From: Treponema sp.
GTDB lineage: Bacteria; Spirochaetota; Spirochaetia; Treponematales; Breznakiellaceae
Assembly (NCBI GenBank): GCA_031277045.1
Contig: JAISLX010000168.1
Coordinates: 1-22,632, forward strand
Direction: 5' to 3'
Length of the DNA stretch: 22,632 bases
Part shown: positions 1 to 5,783 of the stretch, in pieces
Position numbering within the stretch: position 1 is the first letter of the stretch
Layout of the letters: each line of letters begins with the position of its first letter
Notes under the pieces: generated by a model
Seen by the model: only the letters and a program-made list of their open reading frames with translations
Database searches by the model: none
Told to the model about the DNA's origin: nothing
Made by a program: the position numbers and the translations under genes

Positions 1-108
1 CATCCATAATCCATGCTCCTTCCGAATAAAACCCCATCCTTGTACCATAAAAACTTAATGTATGAAAATTATCATTTCCATTAAAAATTACATAAAATCC
101 ATGTGTTA

Positions 109-360
109 TTAATTTTGTCTTTTTATTTGATAATTTACCCCGGTTCTCATATATGCCTTGATTGTATAATTTTCAGTATAATTTAAAATCATTTCCAAAT
201 ATTGTTTTACCGCCAGTTCATTCATTAAAATTGTTTCACCATCAAGATTATCAATAGAAGACAAATACACACCAGCCTGTAAGCTGGAACATGCGCAAAA
301 CACTAGCATAAATAGCCCCGTCATTATCAAGTGTACCAGTCGATGTTTCCTTAACGACAT
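109..360 (-). CDS. Small putative lipoprotein, cassette-borne, unknown function
   Basis: This 83-residue protein has basic residues at its N-terminus, a hydrophobic stretch at about residues 9-23 and a lipobox-like FCAC-S end at about residues 22-25. That fits a spirochaetal lipoprotein signal, whose lipobox is relaxed. The mature part, about 60 residues, is not recognised. The gene lies in very AT-rich DNA unlike the GC-rich chromosome further right, and next to an attC-like element, so I read it as an acquired gene cassette. The ATG has no Shine-Dalgarno sequence in front of it. A TTGACA/TATAAA pair ends 6 nt before the ATG, so the message may be leaderless. That the ORF is real is fairly likely; its function is unknown. 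Confidence 0.55.
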   Translation of the reverse strand: MSLRKHRLVHLIMTGLFMLVFCACSSLQAGVYLSSIDNLDGETILMNELAVKQYLEMILNYTENYTIKAYMRTGVNYQIKRQN

Positions 361-366
361 TTTTCA

Positions 367-394
367 TTTATACTTTTTTCATATTTTTTGTCAA
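367..394 (-). promoter_or_regulatory. Sigma-70-type promoter for the lipoprotein gene
   Basis: On the minus strand, TTGACA (389-394) is followed by a 16-nt spacer and TATAAA (367-372). The ATG (358-360) starts 6 nt after the -10 hexamer, where transcription would be expected to begin, so a leaderless mRNA is predicted. Confidence 0.5.
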
Positions 395-432
395 TATGTT
401 TAATGACATATACAAAAACATTTAGCCCATAT

Positions 433-616
433 TGCGCATAACGTTCCGGCTGCTTACGACGGTTTGGCGGCCCGAATAAGGAAATGCGTAGCATTTCCAG
501 GGCCGACAAACTGTGCCGGAGCAACGGCGTGGGAATGAGCGAAGCGCAATGACCTAGCCGTTGCGGAGGCCGAGCCACCTACCGGCGGCGAAGCGTAAAC
601 AGTCCTGTTATGCGCA
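433..616 (-). other. attC-like integron recombination site or structured cassette-boundary repeat
   Basis: The element is bounded by perfect 10-bp inverted ends, TGCGCATAAC at 433-442 and GTTATGCGCA at 607-616. The interior is strongly self-complementary. It holds a perfect 8-bp hairpin (GGAAATGC/GCATTTCC), flanking arms that pair as GTTTG..CGGCCC with GGGCCG..CAAAC, and a GCAACGGC/GCCGTTGC pair. GC-rich dyads inside AT-rich flanks, with an outer GTTATGC-like core, are typical of integron attC sites (consensus core GTTRRRY). At 184 bp it is longer than most attC sites and may be a composite. A 17-bp end, ATTGCGCATAACGTTCC, is repeated exactly at 1032-1048. No integrase gene is in the window. 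Confidence 0.5.
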
Positions 617-675
617 GTTTTTTTGCTCTTGTTTCTTCATTTTTATATTCTTAATACCTATTTATTTATTATTAT

Positions 676-873
676 TCATTCTTTTAAAATAATATTCTTT
701 ATTCCTTTTATTTTGACAAATGCGTTTTCTGGCAATATTCCAATTATCAAACAAACAAGCCCTATTCCGAAAATAAATCCTTGTATAAGATTTGGTGTTT
801 TTGTGAACCTATTCAAAATAAAATAAAGTCCAAGACATCCTATACCCACTAAATATTCCCATCGTGCTGTCAT
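676..873 (-). CDS. Small two-helix membrane protein, cassette-borne, unknown function
   Basis: This 65-residue protein has two predicted membrane segments, at about residues 8-22 (YLVGIGCLGLYFILN) and 30-48 (GFIFGIGLVCLIIGILP). A short polar loop containing RFTKTPN joins them, and the tail is basic (VKIKGIKNIILKE). I chose the ATG at 873, not the in-frame TTG at 888, because AAGGAG lies 6 nt upstream of this ATG and the TTG lies inside that ribosome binding site. Similar short membrane proteins are common in Firmicutes and in mobile cassettes; this comes from memory, not a search. The gene sits alone in AT-rich DNA between two attC-like sites and has its own promoter at 967-995. Its function is unknown. 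Confidence 0.65.
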   Translation of the reverse strand: MTARWEYLVGIGCLGLYFILNRFTKTPNLIQGFIFGIGLVCLIIGILPENAFVKIKGIKNIILKE

Positions 874-891
874 TCTTCTCTCCTTCAAAAA

Positions 892-908
892 GTCATTTTT
901 GAAATGAC
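892..908 (-). promoter_or_regulatory. Leader hairpin before the small membrane protein gene
   Basis: A perfect 7-bp inverted repeat (GTCATTT/AAATGAC, 3-nt loop) lies in the 5' leader. On the minus strand it is followed by five T residues and then directly by the AAGGAG ribosome binding site. It could be a weak attenuator or a translation-control hairpin, or it could be chance in AT-rich DNA. Confidence 0.3.
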
Positions 909-966
909 CTTTAAAATAGTATTATTTGATTTTAATAAAAAAGATATTAAAACCAAACATGATTAT

Positions 967-995
967 AATATACTATATTAAATTATATCTGTCAA
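967..995 (-). promoter_or_regulatory. Near-consensus sigma-70 promoter for the small membrane protein gene
   Basis: On the minus strand, TTGACA (990-995), a 17-nt spacer and TATATT (967-972) form a near-perfect promoter. Transcription would start near 960 and give a leader of about 87 nt before the ATG at 873. A private promoter is notable for an integron-type cassette, since most cassettes rely on an external one. Confidence 0.65.
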
Positions 996-1031
996 TATAT
1001 TTTAAAAATATTTTACAATAAATTCAAAAAA

Positions 1032-1106
1032 ATTGCGCATAACGTTCCTTCCCTGAATTTTCTTGAAGGTGGCGGGGGAAGGCGGTAGGGCGATGGCGTG
1101 TTATGG
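1032..1106 (-). other. Second attC-like site
   Basis: It begins with the same 17 bp as the first site, ATTGCGCATAACGTTCC, and ends with GTGTTATGG. The outer CATAAC/GTTATG cores therefore face each other about 70 bp apart. The interior holds a CCTTCCC/GGGGAAGG pair separated by about 20 nt. The length of about 75 bp and the architecture fit an ordinary attC site. With the first site it brackets the 676-873 gene as one cassette. Past it the sequence turns abruptly GC-rich, which suggests an array boundary. Confidence 0.5.
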
Positions 1107-1429
1107 TGGAGGGCGGGGGGGTAAGGCGGGAGAAGTTGCGTGTTATATCACTGAGGGGGAATAAGACGAAGCGGGAGGCGGGTTGGTGGAAATTCAGGGC
1201 TGCGGGGGGGGGCTGGGAGGGGCGCAGAAACGCGGCTCGTATCAGGAAATTAGCGATCCGGAGGCCGGGAAAAAACGAGTGGGGGTAGCGGAAAACCCGC
1301 GAAGCGGGGTTGGAGCGAGGGGGAGCAGCCTTGAAAAACGGCGTTTCGTGGAGAGGCCCTGTATTTTGGGACCTGTGCGCTCCCCCTTTTTAACGCGGAT
1401 GCTGCTTTGCGCGCGGCTCCGCGGACGGG
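1107..1429. other. G-rich intergenic spacer, no convincing gene
   Basis: This stretch between the attC-like site and nifU has long G runs on the plus strand (G7 near 1117, G8 near 1205). It has open frames on that strand but no ribosome binding site or recognisable domain, and their composition is simply that of the G-rich DNA. It contains the likely nifU terminator and a long-loop inverted repeat (GGGGGAGC 1319-1326 with GCTCCCCC 1379-1386, followed by TTTTT on the plus strand). Confidence 0.5.
1288..1311 (-). terminator. Probable intrinsic terminator downstream of nifU
   Basis: On the minus strand, AACCCCGC and GCGGGTT pair across a 3-nt TTC loop, and the descending arm runs into TTTT. It lies about 120 nt past the nifU stop. 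The T-tract is short, so termination may be partial. Confidence 0.45.
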
Positions 1430-2023
1430 TTACATGCCGTAGATGTGGGCGAATTCGTGGAGGAGTTCCAGGGCTTTGCCTTTGCAGCCGCCGCAGACGG
1501 TGCCGATTTTGGTGGCCTGCTGGAGCTGTTCCCAGGTGCGGGCCCCGTTGTGAAAGGCGGTTTCAATATCCTTGTCGGTTATGCCCAGGCAGCGGCAGAT
1601 CTCCGTGGCGGCTTCCGTAAACATTCCGGCGCGGCCGGTTTTTTCCAGGTAGTTGTCGATGGCGGTGCGCAGGGCTTTATCGCCCAGGACCGAACAGTGG
1701 ATTTTGTAGTCCGGCAGGCCGCCGAGTTTTTCCACGAGGTCTTCCGGGCGGATGTTGTAGGCGTCCCGGATGTTCATGCCTTTGATGATCTCCGAAAGCA
1801 TGCTGGTGCTGGCGATGGCGCTGGCGCAGCCGTAAGTTTTCCAGCGCACATCGGTGATGATGTCGTCTTTGATCCGCAGAAGCATGAGCATCTGGTCGCC
1901 GCATTTGATGTTCCCAGTCTGCCCCCGCGCGTCCGCGGGAAAACTGGCCTCGTCATCCAGCAGCACGTTCCGGGGTTTGGTGAAGTGGTCTTTGACGGTA
2001 TCCGAATAAAGCCAATCTGACAT
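1430..2023 (-). CDS. nifU: NifU-like Fe-S cluster assembly scaffold (IscU domain plus BFD-like domain)
   Basis: This 197-residue cytoplasmic scaffold would receive sulfur from the NifS cysteine desulfurase encoded just upstream. Residues 1 to about 130 form an IscU-type domain with the expected cluster ligands Cys41, Asp43, Cys66 and His109-Cys110 (motif KIHCSVLGDKAL). Residues about 138-190 form a BFD-like [2Fe-2S] domain with CxC (Cys143, Cys145) and CxxC (Cys177, Cys180). The C-terminal Nfu domain found in classical three-domain NifU is absent. The start is the ATG at 2023, which has AGGAG 7 nt upstream; the longer in-frame TTG at 2053 has no such site. The gene lies 55 nt after nifS and is presumably co-transcribed. 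No nitrogenase gene is in the window, so a housekeeping Fe-S role is as likely as a nitrogen-fixation role. Confidence 0.9.
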   Translation of the reverse strand: MSDWLYSDTVKDHFTKPRNVLLDDEASFPADARGQTGNIKCGDQMLMLLRIKDDIITDVRWKTYGCASAIASTSMLSEIIKGMNIRDAYNIRPEDLVEKLGGLPDYKIHCSVLGDKALRTAIDNYLEKTGRAGMFTEAATEICRCLGITDKDIETAFHNGARTWEQLQQATKIGTVCGGCKGKALELLHEFAHIYGM

Positions 2024-2078
2024 TGCTACGCTCCTCTCCGGCGTCTTTCGCAAAAAATCAGCCAGACGCGGCAGGCTG

Positions 2079-3290
2079 TCAAGAAACTGCGGCCCCTGCC
2101 CGCGCCGGGTTCAGGGTGGACATGGCCCGCAGCCGCCCGATGATGGGGGGCAGGGTTTCGATGATGTAATCAATATCCTGCTCCGCCAGCCCCCAGCCCA
2201 GGCTGAACCGGATGGAACCGTGGGCCAGTTCCGGCCCGACGCCGGTGGCCATAAGCACATGGGAAGGTTCCAGGCTTCCGGAGGCGCAGGCGGACCCGGT
2301 GGAGGCTTCTATCCCCATGATGTCCATGGAAAGGAGGATAGACTCCCCTTCCGCACCGGGAAAGGACACGTTCAGGGTGTTGGGCAGTACGTCCCGGGGG
2401 TGCCCGTTGATCTTGATGTTGGGTATACGGGCAAGAAGCCCTTCGCGCAGCCGGTCCCTAAGCGCGGATATTTCGCGGCGGTAGTCTTCCACCTGTCCCG
2501 CGGCAAGTTCGGCGGCTTTGCCGAAACCCAGGATGCCGATGTTGTTGTAGGTTCCGGCCCGCAGTCCGTCTTCCTGATGGCCTCCGTGGATGAGCGGGAG
2601 CAGGGGGCAGCCTTTCCGGATGTAGAGGGCGCCGATACCTTTGGGGCCGTAGATTTTGTGGGCCGACATGGTAAGGTAATCCACCCCCAGGTCTTTCACG
2701 TCCACGGGTATCTTTCCTACGGCCTGAACCGCGTCGGTGTGGACGTAGGCTCCGGCCTTCTTGGCGATGGCGGCAATTTCCCTGATGTCCTGAATGGTGC
2801 CGATCTCGTTGTTGGCCATCATAACCGAAACCAGCAGGGTCTGTTCCCCGGTGAGGCTGTTTAGCGCGTCCATTTTGATTGTGCCGTACTCGTCTACCGG
2901 GAGGAAATGGACTGTAAAACCCAGGGACCGCAGGTAGGCGGCGGAATTCAGCACACAGGGATGTTCGATGGCGCTGGTGATGATCTCCGTCCGGCCCTGG
3001 TTTACGGCGGGACCTTCGGCTGTGCCGGAAACCAGAGACCGGATAGTCTGGAACACGGTGTTGTTGGACTCCGAACCGCCGGATGTAAAGATGATCTCGG
3101 CTGGGGCGGCGCCAAGGAGCCGGGCTACCGCCGCGCGGGCTTCCTCCACACGGGCGTGGGCAAGGCGGCCTGAACTGTGCATGCTGGAGGCGTTTCCGTA
3201 TACCTCAAGATCCTCGATCATGGCCGCCTTTACTTCCGGTTTGAGGGGGGTGGTGGCGTTATAATCGACGTAAACCTTCCTGCTCGTCAT
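2079..3290 (-). CDS. nifS: Cysteine desulfurase, NifS/IscS family
   Basis: This PLP enzyme converts cysteine to alanine and holds the sulfur as a persulfide for transfer to NifU. The 403-residue protein shows the fold-type I aminotransferase class V pattern: N-terminal VDYNATTP, the TSGGSESNN phosphate-binding segment near residues 69-77, HTDAVQAVGK near 184-193, and the PLP-binding lysine in SAHKIYGPKG (Lys212). The persulfide cysteine is Cys335 in TGSACASGSLEPSHVL, a group I (NifS/IscS) loop. I chose the ATG at 3290 because GGGAG lies 7 nt upstream. An in-frame TTG at 3335 would start inside a leader hairpin. It is first in a nifS-nifU operon, behind a promoter at 3392-3420. Confidence 0.93.
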   Translation of the reverse strand: MTSRKVYVDYNATTPLKPEVKAAMIEDLEVYGNASSMHSSGRLAHARVEEARAAVARLLGAAPAEIIFTSGGSESNNTVFQTIRSLVSGTAEGPAVNQGRTEIITSAIEHPCVLNSAAYLRSLGFTVHFLPVDEYGTIKMDALNSLTGEQTLLVSVMMANNEIGTIQDIREIAAIAKKAGAYVHTDAVQAVGKIPVDVKDLGVDYLTMSAHKIYGPKGIGALYIRKGCPLLPLIHGGHQEDGLRAGTYNNIGILGFGKAAELAAGQVEDYRREISALRDRLREGLLARIPNIKINGHPRDVLPNTLNVSFPGAEGESILLSMDIMGIEASTGSACASGSLEPSHVLMATGVGPELAHGSIRFSLGWGLAEQDIDYIIETLPPIIGRLRAMSTLNPARAGAAVS

Positions 3291-3316
3291 CGCGCTGCTC
3301 CCATAAGTTCCATAAG

Positions 3317-3385
3317 CTACCGGAGGCTTTCCCAAAACTTCAGTCTTTGGGAAAGCTGTCCTGAATCATTTACTAAATTACTCAT
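3317..3385 (-). CDS. Possible 22-codon leader ORF upstream of nifS
   Basis: An ATG lies exactly 6 nt after the TATATT of the nifS promoter, so the transcript would start at or next to it without a ribosome binding site. The frame runs 22 codons to a TAG and ends 26 nt before the nifS ATG. It spans the 3326-3356 hairpin, so a ribosome translating it would melt that stem. The peptide has one Trp and no Cys and resembles nothing I know. It may be a leader peptide or a chance frame. Confidence 0.3.
   Translation of the reverse strand: MSNLVNDSGQLSQRLKFWESLR
3326..3356 (-). promoter_or_regulatory. Perfect 11-bp stem-loop in the nifS leader
   Basis: On the minus strand, GCTTTCCCAAA pairs perfectly with TTTGGGAAAGC around the 9-nt loop GACTGAAGT. 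No T-tract follows, so it is not an intrinsic terminator. It sits between the promoter and the nifS ribosome binding site and could affect mRNA stability or nifS translation. The loop resembles the ACTGAAGT centre of the palindromes at 15105-15134 and 18756-18785. Confidence 0.55.
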
Positions 3386-3391
3386 GTTTAC

Positions 3392-3420
3392 AATATACTA
3401 CGCTGTTCGGGGGAATTCAA
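3392..3420 (-). promoter_or_regulatory. nifSU promoter
   Basis: On the minus strand, TTGAAT (3415-3420), a 17-nt spacer and TATATT (3392-3397) match a sigma-70 promoter. The predicted start at about 3385 gives a leader of roughly 95 nt before nifS. Confidence 0.55.
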
Positions 3421-3478
3421 TTCCTATCGCTCCGATGCGGATTCCGGATTTATGACGCGGAAACGCGCCGGGTACGCG

Positions 3479-5245
3479 CTAAAACGAAACATTAAAGCCA
3501 ATCCGCAAATCCAGGGATTCCCGAATCTCTTGGCCTTCGGTATCAAGTTCCCGCGCCGCCGCGAAATCGTTTTCCGCCGCCTCCGTTTCCCCCAGAGCCT
3601 TGAGGGACTCCCCCCGGTAGTACAGGGCCTCCCGGTCACCGGCGTTGCCGCGGATATACGCGGTGTAAAAATCGACCGCCTGCCGGTGATCCCCCAGGGC
3701 CGCGCAGGACCGGGCAAAGCCGTACAGGGCTTCGCGGAAGCTGCTGTCGATGTTCAGGGCCTGGATAAAGTCTTTGCGGGCCGCGGAGTAATTTTTGCCT
3801 TCAAAATAGCTCCAGCCCCGGGCATACCAGTTTTCCTTTTCGTCCGGTTTAAGCCGTATCGCCGCACTCAGGTCCTCTTCGGCGCCGGCTAGTTCGCTGA
3901 GTTTCTTCACCAGACCCCGTACCTGGTAAACGCCCGCCAGATTCGCGTCAAGGGAAAGCGCCATGTCGCAATCGGCAATGACCGCACCGCTTTTGTTCCG
4001 GAAAAGCGTAATCTGCCGTTCCCGGGGTTCTTCCATCAGTTCCGACACAGCCTTGAGAAAGGCGGCAAAGGCCCGTATGGCGTAGGGGCCTGAATCTTCC
4101 GGGTTCCGTTCAACCGCCGCGTTCATCTCGTCAATGGCCCCGTCTATATCTTCTTTGCCCAGATAGTACACAAGGAGCGAAAAATACGGCATAACGCCGC
4201 GCTTATTCAGGGTTATGATCTTGCGCCGCTGTTCAGCGATGCTCCGGTCAAAATCGAGACCGGGATCCTCCGCGCCGGCCACCGCAAGCAGGTAATCCTT
4301 AAAATCGGCCTGCCCAGGGTTCGCGGACGGAAGTTCCTCGATGATCCGCTGCACCTCGGCTATGGCCCCGGATTCGCCGTAACCTTGCGCCTTGAGGGCC
4401 GCCGTGATAAGGGGAAAGGTTTTCAGGGCCCCCGCGGGGACATGACCAATTCCCTGTTTTAGAATTTCTACAGCTTTGTCAAACTCCCCCAGGCGCAGAT
4501 AAACCTGGGCCTCGTACACATAGACCATGATGTTTTGACCGGGAACCTGCTCGTGGATAATCCGGCAGTCCGCCAACACCCCGTCCGCGTCTGCCAGGTT
4601 CATATTGGCCATGATACGCCCCATCAGCAGGCCCGGATTGAGCGGGTCCAGGTTTATCGCCTGACTGAATACCTCTACGGCCCCCTGATGGTTCCCCGCG
4701 GCGTTCAGCAAAAAACCCAAGGCGCTGTACCCGTCTACAAACTGCGGATCCAGCTGGATTGTCATAAGATAATCGTCCCAGGCAAGCTGGGCCTGGTTAT
4801 CCGCCTGGTATGCGCCGCCCCTTTTCAGGTAAGCGTCTTTATGCTGTCCGTCAAGTTCGACAGCACGGCTGTAATCCGCGATTGCCTGATCGTAGTTCCA
4901 CAAATTCGTGTTGGCGTCTCCGCGTTTGAGGTAGGCCGCCTGGTACGCGGGATCCAGCGCTATGGCCTTGTCATATTCGGCGATTGCCCGTTCGTAATCC
5001 CGCGTTTCCGCGAAAGCCTGCCCGCGATCAAGGTAGTCGCGCGCCGTTTGCGGAGCAGCCTCCGCAGCTTCGCCCGCGCCGGAGGGGGACGCGGGCTGTT
5101 CCAGGGACGAGGCCCGGCCGGGAACCAGCAAAAGCGGGACAAACGCCAGAAAAACCGCGATTTTCAGCGGAACACGCGGGTATACTGCCCTGCCTGCCAG
5201 GGCGGAATCGTCCATTTGGGTATTGTGATGAAACACGGTGTGCAT
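3479..5245 (-). CDS. Secreted tetratricopeptide-repeat protein
   Basis: This 588-residue protein has an N-terminal export signal (hydrophobic core at about residues 27-43, then GRASS, with probable cleavage near 46). A low-complexity Ala/Glu linker (about 50-66) leads to TPR units. Four clear tandem repeats cover about 68-203, each with the A-x-x-x-Y/L...AI.LDP pattern. Degenerate repeats lie around 237-270, 350-385 and 420-450, and three more at about 452-553. TPR arrays are protein-binding scaffolds, and here it would act in the periplasm or at the envelope. The C-terminus, LDLRIGFNVSF, ends in an aromatic residue, but there is no barrel domain. AGGAGG lies 12 nt upstream of the ATG, a long spacing. 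The gene stands alone between nifS and the IS remnant. Its partner is unknown. Confidence 0.8.
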   Translation of the reverse strand: MHTVFHHNTQMDDSALAGRAVYPRVPLKIAVFLAFVPLLLVPGRASSLEQPASPSGAGEAAEAAPQTARDYLDRGQAFAETRDYERAIAEYDKAIALDPAYQAAYLKRGDANTNLWNYDQAIADYSRAVELDGQHKDAYLKRGGAYQADNQAQLAWDDYLMTIQLDPQFVDGYSALGFLLNAAGNHQGAVEVFSQAINLDPLNPGLLMGRIMANMNLADADGVLADCRIIHEQVPGQNIMVYVYEAQVYLRLGEFDKAVEILKQGIGHVPAGALKTFPLITAALKAQGYGESGAIAEVQRIIEELPSANPGQADFKDYLLAVAGAEDPGLDFDRSIAEQRRKIITLNKRGVMPYFSLLVYYLGKEDIDGAIDEMNAAVERNPEDSGPYAIRAFAAFLKAVSELMEEPRERQITLFRNKSGAVIADCDMALSLDANLAGVYQVRGLVKKLSELAGAEEDLSAAIRLKPDEKENWYARGWSYFEGKNYSAARKDFIQALNIDSSFREALYGFARSCAALGDHRQAVDFYTAYIRGNAGDREALYYRGESLKALGETEAAENDFAAARELDTEGQEIRESLDLRIGFNVSF

Positions 5246-5470
5246 AAATCAACAGTGCCTCCTGTCCCATCGTATACTTCTGCGCCCGGTTTCACAAGTT
5301 TCCCGGCAGCCTGCCGCAGCGGTGACCGCCCGGCACGGTAATACTGAACAGCGCCGTAGTCAGGGTTGATGGTTTTCAAGGCCAGACCAGCCCCGAGGGA
5401 ACAGGGGCGCTGTTTTTCGGCGATGGCGGGACCACCCTGTTCTTCGTATCAACGCGCTTTGCCATACTTA
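5246..5470. other. Intergenic stretch between the IS remnant and the TPR gene
   Basis: It holds the AGGAGG site of the TPR gene (5258-5263) and a weak possible promoter (TATACG near 5270). There is also a minus-strand frame (TTG 5379 to a stop at 5164) whose RAGR..LRQAAGKLVKPG..VYDGTGGTVDL stretch faintly resembles a FecR-type domain. That frame has no ribosome binding site and overlaps the TPR signal-peptide codons, so I do not call it a gene. It might be a decayed remnant. Confidence 0.35.
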
Positions 5471-5783
5471 GGGTTTATCCCTACATAACAAGTGCTTTGC
5501 GGAAGGCGATGAAGGCGCACGCAAGCATAAACAAGCCAAGGTATGAACTCTCCAATTCCTCAAAGCGAACCGGTATGTTGCGAAAACGGTTCATCCATGA
5601 GTGGGCGGCTTCCATAACTCACAGCGCCTGGAAAAATCCCTGTTCACCCCAAAACCGGAACTACCGGTGGATGGAGCTTGCCGCTCCATACTCTCTGGGC
5701 AGCGCCTTCCATGAGTGCTGTTGTTTCATGTTCCCCTCCTGGTTTCATCCGGCGCCTGGGGGATATTATTTAGGGACAAGCCC
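5471..5783 (-). mobile_element. Internally deleted IS5/IS427-group element (MITE-like)
   Basis: The 313-bp element begins with GGGTTTATCCCTACATAACA and ends with the imperfect inverse (GGGCTTGTCCCTAAATAATA on the minus strand), 4 mismatches in 20. A TA lies immediately outside each end (5469-5470 and 5784-5785), fitting the TA target duplication typical of IS427-group elements. Inside is one disrupted transposase frame that joins N- and C-terminal transposase motifs without the central catalytic part. The right end lies in the stop codon of the hybrid kinase gene: TAG is formed from the TA and the first base of the element. Without the element and one TA, that codon would read TAA. Confidence 0.75.
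5481..5729 (-). pseudogene. IS5/IS427-group transposase remnant with a central deletion and two stops
   Basis: A single 83-codon frame from an ATG with a good ribosome binding site (AGGAGG, 5 nt) to a TAG is interrupted by an internal TAG and TGA. The N-terminal part, WKALPREYGAASSIHR-stop-FRFWGEQGFFQAL, matches the DUF4096-type N-terminus of IS427 transposases (W+ALP..yG..ssvhrrFRrW.e.G.f..l). The C-terminal part, VMEAAHSWMNRFRNIPVRFEE then LACAFIAFRK, matches their C-terminus (WVVE..HSW.NRFR.L.VR.EK..LA...I.FRK). The DDE catalytic core between them is missing. The TGA falls where a conserved Trp is normally coded (TGG). It cannot make an active transposase. Confidence 0.8.

Noticed and set aside
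351..578. Minus-strand open frame over the attC-like site
   Set aside because: It runs through the palindromic site, has no domain, and overlaps the lipoprotein start.
1319..1391. Plus-strand terminator (GGGGGAGC..GCTCCCCC then TTTTT)
   Set aside because: The loop is over 50 nt and no plus-strand gene lies upstream, so it is mentioned only within the spacer entry.
1103..1620. Plus-strand open frames in the G-rich spacer and across nifU
   Set aside because: Low-complexity composition, no ribosome binding site, and antisense to nifU in part.
2024..2053. Longer NifU from a TTG at 2053
   Set aside because: The ATG at 2023 has AGGAG at ideal spacing, and IscU-type proteins start near this residue.
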